Shown here one piece after another: positions 16,857 through 25,375 of a stretch of DNA of 64,000 bases (positions are counted from its first letter, which is position 1; each line of letters begins with the position of its first letter). Made by a program: the position numbers and the translations under genes. The notes beneath the pieces are model-generated. The model did no database searches. It worked only from the letters and a program-made list of their open reading frames with translations, and had not been told where the DNA came from. The stretch is from CAIVAT01 sp049317265. Lineage in GTDB: Bacteria; Bacteroidota; Bacteroidia; Bacteroidales; FEN-979. The stretch is from the NCBI GenBank assembly GCA_049317265.1, contig JBMOIP010000005.1:62001-126000 (forward strand), in the 5' to 3' direction.

Positions 16857-17936
16857 TCAGCTGTTGGAGGAAACAGGCAGAGCAGGATTGATCCTGGATT
16901 CAACAACCGATGTCAGTTGCCGTTCACGGTTTTCGAGGCTGAAATTTCCGATGATTCGTCTCCGCGCATTCAGACCAGACTCCTGCTTGTTTTGCATTGC
17001 CAGCGCCCTGTTGATTAATGCTTCCAGGAGATCAGCATCCCGGTGTTCAAGGATCAACCCGGTATCTCCGATGATCATTGGAATGATGTTAACCGCTGAA
17101 CCGAGGGGAATGCATTCACACAACATCGCTTCGCATAACGTACACCCAAACCCTTCAAATATGGAGAGTTGGAAATGGAACTGGCATCTCCGGTAATATT
17201 CCAGTAACTCCGACGGGGTAAGGCGGCCCAGGAACCTGATGTTGGAACTTACCTCCGTGCCGTCGGGAGGCTGTTTTATGCCAGCCATATAAAATGTACA
17301 TTCGGGGAACCGGCCTGCAATTTCAACAATCAGGTCGCCACCCTTGAGAATATACTGACTGGCAGAAAAAACGGAGATAAAGGAGTTTTTCTCTTTGTTG
17401 GCTGGGTTCTCTGATTTCCAGTAGCGGGAATCCAACCCATTGAATATCACCTGGTATCCTGTTTTGATTTCGGGGAAAAAGTGTTGATATCCCTGTTTGT
17501 CAATGATTTTCCGCGAGTCGTACGTGTTTTCGGTCGTCACCAGTGATTCGCTGACAGGCAGCAGGAAATCGGCAAGTTCAAGAGATTTCCTGCAAACGTT
17601 TTTCAGCAGGGGCTTTCGCAGGTTCCCATAATTGATCCTGGGCAGTGAGGCACAGTCGGATCCATTCAGAATGATGCACACGGGAATGGAGCGTAGTTTG
17701 CCAAAAAGAACCGGGACAAGTGACCAGTACCCGGCCGATGAAATCATGATCAGCCTGACCGAGAAGGATCGTAGCAGTAAAAATCCAACCTGGCGAAACA
17801 TCAAAAATGGTAAAAGCCATTTTTTTTTCCATGGATAGATGCTGACTGTAAGGTTATAATGTTTTGACAGGATGGCAAGGTCAACCTCCACAAAAGATGA
17901 ACGGGACGATGTGATATAAATCAGTTCAGGCTTCAT
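16857..17936 (-). CDS. Family 4-type glycosyltransferase (GT-B fold)
   Basis: About 359 residues, taking the ATG at 17936 (MKPELIYITSSRSSFVEVD). The longer frame to 18113 would overlap the FkbM gene by 122 bases and lacks family similarity. The C-terminal half has the GT4 donor-binding pattern: ILKGGDLIVEIAGRFP, FYMAG, IRFLGRLTPSELLEYYRR, and the E-x7-E motif in FEGFGCTLCEAM, followed by CIPLGSAV in place of the usual VVA. The N-terminal half contains a hydrophobic stretch (LLPFLMFRQVGFLLLRSF) that may associate with the membrane. It lies 55 nt downstream of the FkbM gene and is probably in one transcript with it. Role: adding a sugar during synthesis of a surface glycan; donor and acceptor unknown. 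Confidence 0.8.
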   Translation of the reverse strand: MKPELIYITSSRSSFVEVDLAILSKHYNLTVSIYPWKKKWLLPFLMFRQVGFLLLRSFSVRLIMISSAGYWSLVPVLFGKLRSIPVCIILNGSDCASLPRINYGNLRKPLLKNVCRKSLELADFLLPVSESLVTTENTYDSRKIIDKQGYQHFFPEIKTGYQVIFNGLDSRYWKSENPANKEKNSFISVFSASQYILKGGDLIVEIAGRFPECTFYMAGIKQPPDGTEVSSNIRFLGRLTPSELLEYYRRCQFHFQLSIFEGFGCTLCEAMLCECIPLGSAVNIIPMIIGDTGLILEHRDADLLEALINRALAMQNKQESGLNARRRIIGNFSLENRERQLTSVVESRINPALPVSSNS

Positions 17937-17991
17937 CTGATATTTGTTGGCCAGGTAAGGTATTGTGCGCCATAGGGGATGATGTTTCCTG

Positions 17992-18903
17992 CTAATTCCT
18001 GATATACTTCTGAATGAGATGAAACCGGTCAGGATGGACAAAGAAGCAGTTCCTGACGCCATTGTCAACCTTTCTTGAAATTGTTTCAACTCTCTCCAGT
18101 CCACCCGGAACATGGTTGTAGAACTGGTAGCCGTATTTCACAAGAACCTGTTCAAGTTGAGTTTCAATCGTGTCAAACAGTGTTTCACAGATGATCACAG
18201 GCTTCAGGGTTCCAAGAACGGTGTGTGCATGTTCAAGGATGAGGTGTTCGGTTCCTTCCGTATCCATTTTGATGAGGTCAACCGGGTGTTCGGGGTGGGT
18301 GGCGGAAAAATTGTCGAGCGTTGTTGTGGGTACTTTATTGATGACGAAGTTCCTCCCGGTTGTCTGACTGCCGGCATTGCCTTCCCCGGCGAGGTTGTAT
18401 TGGAGATAGGAATATTTTTTATTGTGAATTTCGTAGAACTCGATCTCTCCTTTAACCAGGTGGGAGAGGGCAATGGGTTCAACCTGGATGTTGTGAAGGT
18501 TGTTTAACGCGATGTTTTCCCGTAAGAAATAGAGGGGGCCTATGGCAGGCTCAAAACTGTAAACCCGGATCCCCGGATTTTCAATTGAAGCAAGCAAAGA
18601 GTAGTAACCAATATTGGCGCCAATATCATAAAAGGTTTTTACGTTTTTAATGAGATCGAGAAACAGTCCGGTATATTCAAAATTTGTGTAACCCTCCCAA
18701 AATACCAGGTGTGTCAGGTAATTTGTCTGGTTGGTTTTAATCTTAAGAACCCCATGATCGGTATCCAGGGTGATGATTCCGGAAGGTGGCAGTTTCACAA
18801 CGCCAGGCAGGATTTTGGAAACCATCTTATTCACATTCCTTAGAACAAGGTTCAATCCCGGGTTATAAATTACTTGATAAAATAGTTGTTTCATCTCAAT
18901 CAT
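17992..18903 (-). CDS. FkbM-family methyltransferase
   Basis: A 303-residue SAM-dependent methyltransferase. It shows the FkbM signature in order: FYDIGANIGYYSLLA (motif I, 91-105), VYSFEPAIGP (114-123), a variable middle, and DLIKMDTEGTEHLIL near the C-terminus. Such enzymes usually O-methylate sugars in polysaccharides or secondary metabolites. The start may be 18903 or the ATG at 18894, three codons in. It is first in a two-gene minus-strand unit with the GT4 glycosyltransferase and is divergent from the flippase. Context supports O-methylation of a surface glycan. Confidence 0.88.
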   Translation of the reverse strand: MIEMKQLFYQVIYNPGLNLVLRNVNKMVSKILPGVVKLPPSGIITLDTDHGVLKIKTNQTNYLTHLVFWEGYTNFEYTGLFLDLIKNVKTFYDIGANIGYYSLLASIENPGIRVYSFEPAIGPLYFLRENIALNNLHNIQVEPIALSHLVKGEIEFYEIHNKKYSYLQYNLAGEGNAGSQTTGRNFVINKVPTTTLDNFSATHPEHPVDLIKMDTEGTEHLILEHAHTVLGTLKPVIICETLFDTIETQLEQVLVKYGYQFYNHVPGGLERVETISRKVDNGVRNCFFVHPDRFHLIQKYIRN

Positions 18904-18979
18904 TTTGTTGATATTTGCCTGTCAGAAAAACCTGCTGGAATGGCAGAATCAGTGTGAATTTCAATAAAGTTTTCAGCAC

Positions 18980-18987
18980 CAAATATA
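18980..18987 (-). promoter_or_regulatory. -7 box for the FkbM gene
   Basis: On the minus strand TATATTTG is an exact TAnnTTTG match, about 76 nt upstream of the FkbM start. No clear -33 TTTG. Confidence 0.35.
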
Positions 18988-19035
18988 CAAATTATTGTCG
19001 TATCCTCCAGTAGTGATAAAACCCTGAGCTAAAAG

Positions 19036-20487
19036 ATGATCTCCCGCAGTTTCTTCAAATCTTCCATCATCTATTCGCTGGTCGGGGCACTTCCCTATGC
19101 TTCAGGATTCCTGCTTCTACCCTGGTTTACAAATTATCTGACTCCAAAGCAATTCGGAGTCAATGCCATGTATATCGCCCTGATGTACCTGATCCAGATC
19201 ATCTCCTCTTACGGGCTCGACATGTCGACCGGCGTGCTCTACTTTGACTACAAGGATGACAAGCAAAAGACCCGTGAATTCCTTGGAACTGTGTTTATCG
19301 GCCTTTCCATGCTTGGAGCAGTAACCTTCATCATTTTTTTATCGGGAGGACTCCGGATTTTCAATTTTGTATTTAAAAGCAGTGATTTTATTGAACTCTT
19401 CCCATTCGGGCTCTTTACGATCATTTCGGGGGTGTTCAACAGTATTTTTAAGACCTATTCGGGCTTGTTGATATACCAGCAGCGGCCGGTCAGGTTTTTC
19501 TGGCTCAACATCACCAACTTTGTGCTGACGATCGTCGGGTCGCTGGGTATCATGTACCTCTTCCCGTTTACAATGTACGGACCAATACTCGGAAGGTTGA
19601 TTCCCGCTGTGGTGGTGGCTTCTGCCTCCTTGTCGATGGTTGGCCGTGAATACGGACTCACATGGAACCCGGCCTATCTGAAAAAGATCTTTACCTATTG
19701 CACGCCCATCATCATCTATTCGCTTCTTACCTGGGTGGTGACTTACATTGACCGGTTCCTGATTGCCCGGATGATGGGAGATACAACCTATGTTGGGATC
19801 TATGACATTGCCGTGAAACTTGTAATCGGGCTGGACCTTGTGATGACCGGGCTCATCAACACGGTAAATCCTAAGATTTACAACATCTGGAAAGACAAGA
19901 ATCTCCAGGAGAGCAACATCGAGATTAACAGGTACTATAATGGCATTACCGCCTTGTTCCTGCTTATGATTCCATTGTTTGTGATCATTGTACCCATTCT
20001 TATTCCACTGGTAATTTTCAAGCCGATCTATTATGAGGCTTTCGGTTACCTGGCAATCCTTGCGGCAGGATATGCCACCCGGGTTTGGTTTTATATGTTT
20101 CTCGCCCCCCTGATGTACTTCAAGCGCACTGCCGCCCTTCCCCGCGTATTTGTGATCAGTGCCATTTTTAATGTGGTGGTGGGCATAACCCTGATCCACT
20201 ATTTCGGTATCATCGGCGCTGTGTGGACAAATTTCATGGTTAAGCCTGTCCAGGCATTGCTGATGTATTTTGAGTGCAGAAAAGTATATACCTTCAAACT
20301 CAACAGGTGGAAACTGTTCTATACCCCGGGGATATATATCCTGATTGTTCTGATCTCGGAGATCCTTGCACCACCTGAAATGAAATTTAAGGTGGAGATC
20401 GGACAGTTCATTGTTGCAGTATTCCTGGTTTATATTGCCTACCGCAATGAACTTGTGCCCATTGTCCGGAAATTTTTGCGGAGGTAA
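19036..20487 (+). CDS. Polysaccharide/lipid-linked oligosaccharide flippase (MOP superfamily)
   Basis: A 483-residue integral membrane protein with about 12-14 hydrophobic helices spread over the whole length and short polar loops, as in Wzx-type O-antigen flippases. The N-terminus SFFKSSIIYSLVGALPYASGFLLLPWFTNYLTP matches the usual opening helix of the family (helix, then a Pro-rich turn). WVVTYIDRFLIARMMG (about 235-250) is the conserved second-half segment. It would move a lipid-linked glycan from the inner to the outer face of the cytoplasmic membrane. It stands beside glycosyl- and methyltransferases, which suggests a small surface glycan pathway, though no polymerase or initiating transferase is visible. 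It converges with the YihY gene 22 nt away. Confidence 0.85.
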   Translation: MISRSFFKSSIIYSLVGALPYASGFLLLPWFTNYLTPKQFGVNAMYIALMYLIQIISSYGLDMSTGVLYFDYKDDKQKTREFLGTVFIGLSMLGAVTFIIFLSGGLRIFNFVFKSSDFIELFPFGLFTIISGVFNSIFKTYSGLLIYQQRPVRFFWLNITNFVLTIVGSLGIMYLFPFTMYGPILGRLIPAVVVASASLSMVGREYGLTWNPAYLKKIFTYCTPIIIYSLLTWVVTYIDRFLIARMMGDTTYVGIYDIAVKLVIGLDLVMTGLINTVNPKIYNIWKDKNLQESNIEINRYYNGITALFLLMIPLFVIIVPILIPLVIFKPIYYEAFGYLAILAAGYATRVWFYMFLAPLMYFKRTAALPRVFVISAIFNVVVGITLIHYFGIIGAVWTNFMVKPVQALLMYFECRKVYTFKLNRWKLFYTPGIYILIVLISEILAPPEMKFKVEIGQFIVAVFLVYIAYRNELVPIVRKFLRR

Positions 20488-20509
20488 TCAATACCGCAGC
20501 AGAGGGTTG

Positions 20510-21436
20510 TCAGATTCTTTTTGCAATGCGGATGCTGGCGTTCAGTTCGAACCCTATGATCAGGCTGATCGCATTGATGTAAATCCATACAAGGACGATC
20601 ATAAGCGTTCCCAATGATCCGTATAGCGCATTATACCTTGAAAAATTATCTACATAAAAGTTGAAACCAAGTGTTGTGGTAACGATAAGAAGTGTTGCCA
20701 GGAGAGAGCCCGGGGAGAAAAAACGAAAATTCTTCCGCTTTGCAGGGGCAAGATAATAGATGATGGAGATAGCCATCAGCAGCAGGATCAGGATGATGAT
20801 CCATCTCAAAACCTCCAGCAATAAAACAACCAGCCAGCTGTCCTCTACGGCATCGGGAAGAATCCATCTGAGCATTGCCGATCCAAAGGTGATCAGGCCG
20901 ATAGCCATAATCAGCAGTAAACTGTTTATCAAAACGATAAAGATGGAGACCAGGTATTGCTTATAACTTGCACGGGTTTCAAGATCATGGGAGGTGTTGT
21001 TGAATGCTTCGATCAGGCTGTTGACACCATTCGTTGAAAAGTAGAGTGTGAGGATAAGGTTGAATATCAAAAGGCTGCTTCTCGGTCGGGTAACAATATC
21101 GATAATGGTTTCTTTAACAGATTCGTAGGCCATTCTGGGCATGAAGTCCTGGATAATCCCAAGCAACTGCTGCTGAAAGTTTACAATAGGAATAAAAGGG
21201 ATGATGTTGAATAAAAAAATCAGGAATGGGAATATTGCCAGAAAAACAGAATAGGAGATGGCTGCCGCCCTGGAATTGATATAACCCTCTGTAAGGCCGC
21301 GGAAGAAAAATACGGCCACATCATAAATCGGGGTGCCATTGAAGCCAGGCAGTACAATTTGCCTGGAAGTTCTGATTGCCCATGCCACAGGACCGAGGGT
21401 TGCCAGCCAGGCGGTTATCCTCTTGGGAATTGCCAT
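20510..21436 (-). CDS. YihY/BrkB-family membrane protein
   Basis: A 308-residue inner-membrane protein with about six transmembrane segments. The family pattern is visible: YINSRAAAISYSVFLAIFP near residue 55, LLIFNLILTLYFSTNGVNSLIEAFN in the middle, a YYLAPAKRKNFRFFSPGSL loop, and FNFYVDNFSRYNALYGSLGT followed by a last helix IMVLVWIYINAISLIIGFELNA. The family was once annotated as ribonuclease BN, which is incorrect. Its transport or envelope role is not settled. It starts 2 nt after the stop of nadC and is probably co-transcribed with it. Confidence 0.88.
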   Translation of the reverse strand: MAIPKRITAWLATLGPVAWAIRTSRQIVLPGFNGTPIYDVAVFFFRGLTEGYINSRAAAISYSVFLAIFPFLIFLFNIIPFIPIVNFQQQLLGIIQDFMPRMAYESVKETIIDIVTRPRSSLLIFNLILTLYFSTNGVNSLIEAFNNTSHDLETRASYKQYLVSIFIVLINSLLLIMAIGLITFGSAMLRWILPDAVEDSWLVVLLLEVLRWIIILILLLMAISIIYYLAPAKRKNFRFFSPGSLLATLLIVTTTLGFNFYVDNFSRYNALYGSLGTLMIVLVWIYINAISLIIGFELNASIRIAKRI

Positions 21437-21438
21437 AC

Positions 21439-22293
21439 CTATGAATTGGCAGTGTTATTGTTAACAGCCTTCAAACTTAGGTCAAGGCTTTTGATCCGGT
21501 GAGTTAGTGCGCCAACGGAAATAAAGTCCACACCTGTTTCTCCATAGGCACGCAAGGTCTCTTCGGTGATGCCCCCGCTTGCTTCGGTCTCAAACCGCCC
21601 GCCAATACGTTGAACCGCTTCGCGCATCTCTTTTACAGAGAAATTGTCAAGCATGATCCTGTCGATTTTTCCATGGTCAAGCACCTGTTGCAACTCGTCA
21701 AAATTCCTTACCTCTATCTCGATTTTCAGCTTCTTACCCGTCCTTTCAAGATATTTTCCAACGGCATCTATAGACGCAGTGATGCCACCTGCAAAGTCAA
21801 CATGGTTATCTTTGATCATGATCATGTCGTACAGTCCCATCCGGTGGTTGACTCCACCCCCTGTTCTGACGGCGTATTTTTCAAGTTGGCGGAGGAGAGG
21901 AGTCGTTTTTCGGGTGTCCAGTATTTTTGTATTCAATCCATCCAATTGCTTAACAGCTCTGGCTGTGGCTGTAGCAATTCCGCTTAACCGTTGCATGAAG
22001 TTCAAAACCAGTCTCTCCGATTTAAGGATGGAGCCCTGGTTGCCGGAAACCTCAAACACCACATCCCCTTTGCTGATGGCTGCACCGTCGGGAATGTAAA
22101 CAGTTACCGCCAGGGAGGGGTCCACCTTGTGAAAGATGTGTACAGCAATGTCTACACCGCAAAGGATGCCATCATCTTTTACCAGCAGCCTGGCTTTACC
22201 TGAAGTGCTTCCGGGAACGGTTGCCAGGGTTGTATGATCTCCGTCGCCGATGTCTTCAGCAAGGGCGTTGGAGATGATTTCGTCGAGGGTCAT
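21439..22293 (-). CDS. nadC: Nicotinate-nucleotide pyrophosphorylase (carboxylating)
   Basis: A 284-residue enzyme that converts quinolinate and PRPP to nicotinate mononucleotide in de novo NAD synthesis. Motifs: ALAEDIGDGDHTT near the N-terminus, LNFMQRLSGIAT (98-109), LDTRKTTPLLR (125-135) with the conserved Arg-Lys pair, and MIMIKDNH (157-164). I use the ATG at 22293. The longer frame to 22320 begins with TTG inside a tandem repeat and adds only MSTCPPPFP. A run of nine G (22300-22308) and an 8-bp repeat array sit directly upstream of this start. The gene lies between the DUF4783 gene and the YihY gene in one minus-strand unit. Confidence 0.95.
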   Translation of the reverse strand: MTLDEIISNALAEDIGDGDHTTLATVPGSTSGKARLLVKDDGILCGVDIAVHIFHKVDPSLAVTVYIPDGAAISKGDVVFEVSGNQGSILKSERLVLNFMQRLSGIATATARAVKQLDGLNTKILDTRKTTPLLRQLEKYAVRTGGGVNHRMGLYDMIMIKDNHVDFAGGITASIDAVGKYLERTGKKLKIEIEVRNFDELQQVLDHGKIDRIMLDNFSVKEMREAVQRIGGRFETEASGGITEETLRAYGETGVDFISVGALTHRIKSLDLSLKAVNNNTANS

Positions 22294-22306
22294 GGGGAAG
22301 GGGGGG

Positions 22307-22362
22307 GGACAAGTGGACAAGTGGACAGGTGGACAAGTGGACAGGTGGACAGGTGGACGAGT
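22307..22362. repeat. Tandem 8-bp repeat array (seven units)
   Basis: Seven consecutive copies of GGACARGT (last copy GGACGAGT) fill 56 bases exactly between the DUF4783 stop (22363) and the nadC start. A run of nine G (22300-22308) abuts and overlaps its left end. Such short-unit arrays are prone to slippage and could vary the spacing or folding of the nadC leader. Confidence 0.9.
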
Positions 22363-22770
22363 TTAGTTTTCCTGGACCTGGAGTTGCTGGATGAGGTTTT
22401 GGTTGTTGACGGATTTTAGTATGAAATAGACCCGGTAAACCTTTTTTCCGGCTTCCAGGCTGCCAATGGTGTACTGGGAGCCATCGGGTGAGGAGCCCTG
22501 CCGGGTGATTTTAAAACTCTTCACCGGGTTCTGGCTGAAAAAGTCCTTGAGGATTTGTCCTGCCTGGGTTTTGCTGTATGTGTCATCATAACCGGGAAGC
22601 GTGAGGTCGACCATTGCGTTAAAGTTCTTTGCCACATCTGCTGCATTTCCAGCCTGGATGGCTGTTGCAACCTGGGCAGCGGTATCATCGAAACTTGAAA
22701 ATGCAGTAGTCCCGAACCATAAAAGGAGGGGTAACAGCAGTATAATCAGTTTGAACGGTTTCTTTTTCAT
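22363..22770 (-). CDS. DUF4783 family exported protein
   Basis: A 135-residue protein with an N-terminal signal sequence (KKKPFKLIILLLPLLLWFG, cut near AFS) and a small NTF2/cystatin-like alpha+beta domain. Features include AAQVATAIQAGNAADVAKNF for the first helix, VDLTLPG, KTQAGQILKDFFSQNPVKSF and a C-terminal YFILKSVNNQNLIQQLQVQEN. From memory this is the DUF4783 family, which is often next to nadC in Bacteroidota, and that is the arrangement here. It acts in the periplasm or outer membrane; function unknown. It heads the minus-strand unit DUF4783-nadC-YihY and is divergent from rlmH. Confidence 0.85.
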   Translation of the reverse strand: MKKKPFKLIILLLPLLLWFGTTAFSSFDDTAAQVATAIQAGNAADVAKNFNAMVDLTLPGYDDTYSKTQAGQILKDFFSQNPVKSFKITRQGSSPDGSQYTIGSLEAGKKVYRVYFILKSVNNQNLIQQLQVQEN

Positions 22771-22830
22771 AAATATCGGAATATGCTAAGAAAAACTACT
22801 ACAAACATACGAATAATCCGTTGATTTTTG

Positions 22831-22838
22831 CATCTTTG
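22831..22838 (+). promoter_or_regulatory. Imperfect -7 box for rlmH
   Basis: CATCTTTG differs from TAnnTTTG in its first base only and ends 10 nt before the rlmH ATG. No -33 element is evident. Confidence 0.3.
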
Positions 22839-22848
22839 CAACAGAAAT

Positions 22849-23322
22849 ATGAAAATCAAGCTACTGCTTTGCGGGAAAACGGAAGAGGAGTTTCTTAAAA
22901 CAGGAATTCGCGAATACGAGTCGCGGATAAAACGCTACGTTCCGTTTGAAATCATAGAAATTCCTGCCCTGAAAAACGCAGCCACACTTTCTTTCGCTGA
23001 ACAAAATGCACGGGAATCAGAGCAGATCTGTAAAAAGTTTACCCCCGGGGATGTAATCGTTTTGCTGGATGAACGGGGGAAAGAGATGAGTTCAAAGGAG
23101 TTTGCCACATTCTTGAACAGGCAATTTTTATCTGGAGGGAAAAACCTGGTTTTTGTTGTGGGAGGGCCCTTTGGATTTGACCCGTTGTTAAAAAAGCAAG
23201 CCTCCTCTATACTTTCCTTGTCGCAAATGACGTTCTCACACCAGATGGTACGACTTTTTTTTACAGAACAGCTTTACAGGGGCCTCACGATCATCCGTGG
23301 TGAATCTTATCATCATGAGTGA
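22849..23322 (+). CDS. rlmH: 23S rRNA (pseudouridine-1915-N3)-methyltransferase
   Basis: A 157-residue SPOUT methyltransferase that methylates pseudouridine 1915 in helix 69 of 23S rRNA on the assembled ribosome. It begins MKIKLLLCGKTEE, has VIVLLDERGKEMSSKEFA in the middle, FVVGGPFGF for the cofactor knot, and ends with LFFTEQLYRGLTIIRGESYHHE, the typical substrate-binding tail. The ATG at 22849 matches the family N-terminus; seven extra upstream codons in the open frame start with a non-standard codon and were dropped. Monocistronic; the next gene starts 120 nt later behind its own promoter. Confidence 0.95.
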   Translation: MKIKLLLCGKTEEEFLKTGIREYESRIKRYVPFEIIEIPALKNAATLSFAEQNARESEQICKKFTPGDVIVLLDERGKEMSSKEFATFLNRQFLSGGKNLVFVVGGPFGFDPLLKKQASSILSLSQMTFSHQMVRLFFTEQLYRGLTIIRGESYHHE

Positions 23323-23394
23323 AAACTAACCCTTCCTGTACCATTAACAATTTTTTAACGAAATGGTTAACAAATATTAACATCATAGGTGGTA

Positions 23395-23421
23395 TTGTGA
23401 CTTTTTCATTTTATAAATTTG
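23395..23421 (+). promoter_or_regulatory. Promoter of the moxR-bat operon
   Basis: TTG (23395-23397) is followed after 16 nt by TAAATTTG (23414-23421), an exact TAnnTTTG match. The moxR ATG is 21 nt further on. The spacing is slightly short, but position and -7 match are good. Confidence 0.5.
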
Positions 23422-23442
23422 CACCCTCAAAAAAACATTGAT

Positions 23443-24435
23443 ATGGTTGAAACCGACATCAAAGAATTGAACGAACGGATCCAGAAGGAGAGCGCGTTCG
23501 TTGATATGGTGACGATGGAAATGCACAAGGTGATTATTGGTCAGAAGCAAATGATAGAACGGCTTATGATCGGGTTGCTGGCCAATGGGCATATTCTTTT
23601 GGAAGGGGTACCCGGACTGGCAAAAACTTTGGCAATCAAGTCGCTGGCAAATTGCATTGACGCAAAATTCAGCAGGATCCAGTTTACACCTGACCTGCTC
23701 CCTGCCGACTTGCTGGGAACACTGATATACAGCCAGAAGAATGAGGAGTTCAAGGTGCGTAAAGGGCCAATTTTCGCCAATTTCATTCTTGCCGACGAAA
23801 TAAACCGCAGCCCGGCCAAGGTGCAGAGCGCCTTGCTGGAAGCCATGCAGGAGAGACAGGTGACCATTGGTGATGAAACTTTTTTCCTCCCTGAACCTTT
23901 TTTAGTGCTTGCCACAGAGAACCCTATCGAACAGGAGGGAACCTACCCTTTGCCGGAGGCCCAGATCGACAGATTCATGCTGAAGGTAGTCATTGGTTAT
24001 CCTGATAAAAAAGAGGAGAAGATGATCATCCGTCAGAATATCGGGAACGAGAAATTCAATACCAGCCCGATCATCAAAACTGCTGACGTCATGAGGGCAC
24101 GGGCCATCACCCGTGAGGTGTACCTTGATGAAAAAATTGAAAATTACATCACCGATATCGTATTCGCAAGCCGTTTCCCTGCCGAATATAAGCTGAAAAA
24201 GTTTGAAGGACTTATCAGTTACGGCGGATCGCCCCGTGCGAGCATTTACCTGGCCCTGGCTGCCAAAGCATACGCCTTCATCAAACGCCGCGGATATGTA
24301 ATCCCTGAAGACATCCGGGCTGTTGCCTATGATGTTCTCCGGCACAGGATTGGTCTTACCTATGAGGCGGAAGCTGAAAACATCACCTCAGAGGATATTA
24401 TCAGTGAGATACTCAATACGGTAGAAGTCCCTTAG
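23443..24435 (+). CDS. MoxR-type AAA+ ATPase
   Basis: A 330-residue AAA+ ATPase. Walker A is GVPGLAKT (55-62), Walker B is FILADEINR (114-122), followed by AKVQSALLEAMQERQV, the sensor 1 region LATENPIEQEGTYPLPEAQIDRF, and an arginine-rich lid with SYGGSPRASIYLALAAKA. MoxR ATPases act as chaperones that mature partner proteins with VWA domains, which here would be the BatA/BatB proteins. I start at the ATG 23443 (MVETDIKELN); the eight extra upstream codons begin with TTG and overlap the promoter. First gene of an eight-gene plus-strand operon. Confidence 0.93.
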   Translation: MVETDIKELNERIQKESAFVDMVTMEMHKVIIGQKQMIERLMIGLLANGHILLEGVPGLAKTLAIKSLANCIDAKFSRIQFTPDLLPADLLGTLIYSQKNEEFKVRKGPIFANFILADEINRSPAKVQSALLEAMQERQVTIGDETFFLPEPFLVLATENPIEQEGTYPLPEAQIDRFMLKVVIGYPDKKEEKMIIRQNIGNEKFNTSPIIKTADVMRARAITREVYLDEKIENYITDIVFASRFPAEYKLKKFEGLISYGGSPRASIYLALAAKAYAFIKRRGYVIPEDIRAVAYDVLRHRIGLTYEAEAENITSEDIISEILNTVEVP

Positions 24436-24443
24436 CCACATTG

Positions 24444-24477
24444 TTTCAGATTTCACATTTCAGATTTCACATTTCAC
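24444..24477. repeat. 14-bp tandem repeat between moxR and the DUF58 gene
   Basis: TTTCAGATTTCACA occurs twice in tandem (24444-24457, 24458-24471) followed by a partial TTTCAC. It occupies most of the 54-base moxR-DUF58 gap, which is otherwise the widest early gap of the operon. Confidence 0.7.
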
Positions 24478-24489
24478 TATTTCGCATCA

Positions 24490-25365
24490 ATGGAATCCGC
24501 TGAACTTTTCAAGAAGGTTCGTAAAATTGAGATCAAGACCCGGGGATTGAGCAATCACATCTTTTCGGGAGAGTATCATTCTGTGTTCAAAGGGCGTGGA
24601 ATGGCCTTTTCCGAAGTGCGTGAATATCAGCCCGGTGATGATATCCGGAACATTGACTGGAATGTCACAGCCCGATTCAATCACCCTTATGTGAAAGTTT
24701 TTGACGAGGAACGGGAACTTACGGTTATGCTCCTGATCGATGTCAGTGCTTCCAATCAGTTTGGCACAAAGAAGACCTTCAAACAGGAGGTGATCACTGA
24801 AATAGCAGCGGTACTGGCTTTTAGTGCCATCCAGAACAATGATAAAGTGGGTGTGATTTTTTTCAGTAAAACCGTCGAAAAGTTCATTCCCCCGAAAAAA
24901 GGAACATCTCATATCCTGCGGATCATCCGCGAGTTGATTGAATTCAAGCCTCAGCAGCAGGAGACTAACCTGACCGATCCGTTGCGATTTTTGACCAATG
25001 CCATCAAGAAGAGATGCACGGCATTTTTGCTGAGTGATTTTCTTGACCGGGGATTTGAGGATGCCATTAAAATTGCAAATAAAAAGCATGACCTGATTGC
25101 TGTCAGGATTTTTGATGAAAGGGAAATCGAACTGCCCGATGTAGGCCTGATCAGGGCTAAAGATGCGGAAACCGGCAAACAGATATGGATCGATTCTTCC
25201 GACCGCAGGGTGCGCAGGCAATACAACAACTGGTATAAGGCGCATCATGAGTACCTTGCTGAAACTTTTTTAAAAAGCGGTGTGGATGTCGCAAAGATTT
25301 CAACGGACCAGGATTATATTAAACCCCTCCTTGGTCTGTTCAGAAAAAGAGGTGCAAGAAGATAA
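24490..25365 (+). CDS. DUF58 domain protein of the bat operon
   Basis: A 291-residue cytoplasmic protein. The DUF58 signature GRGMAFSEVREYQPGDD and IRNIDWNVTAR lies at 36-62. A VWA-like fold follows, with a degenerate MIDAS start LLIDVSASNQFG (81-92) and LLSDFLDRGFEDA. DUF58 proteins are constant partners of MoxR ATPases, but their molecular function is unresolved. Start ATG at 24490 gives MESAELFKKVRKIEIKTRGL, a typical family N-terminus. It is followed after 10 nt by an exported membrane protein. Confidence 0.92.
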   Translation: MESAELFKKVRKIEIKTRGLSNHIFSGEYHSVFKGRGMAFSEVREYQPGDDIRNIDWNVTARFNHPYVKVFDEERELTVMLLIDVSASNQFGTKKTFKQEVITEIAAVLAFSAIQNNDKVGVIFFSKTVEKFIPPKKGTSHILRIIRELIEFKPQQQETNLTDPLRFLTNAIKKRCTAFLLSDFLDRGFEDAIKIANKKHDLIAVRIFDEREIELPDVGLIRAKDAETGKQIWIDSSDRRVRRQYNNWYKAHHEYLAETFLKSGVDVAKISTDQDYIKPLLGLFRKRGARR

Positions 25366-25375
25366 CTGTCACAGA

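Noticed and set aside
17937..18113. N-terminal extension of the GT4 glycosyltransferase
   Set aside because: It overlaps the FkbM gene by 122 bases and lacks similarity to the GT4 N-terminus.
19339..20199. 286-codon minus-strand open frame inside the flippase gene
   Set aside because: His/Asn-rich composition typical of an antisense shadow; the plus-strand flippase has clear membrane helices and motifs.
22294..22320. N-terminal extension of nadC (MSTCPPPFP)
   Set aside because: It starts with TTG inside the tandem repeat and reads through the poly-C stretch; the ATG at 22293 matches the family start.
24487..25248. 253-codon minus-strand open frame antisense to the DUF58 gene
   Set aside because: The DUF58 signature is on the plus strand; the antisense protein shows no domain.
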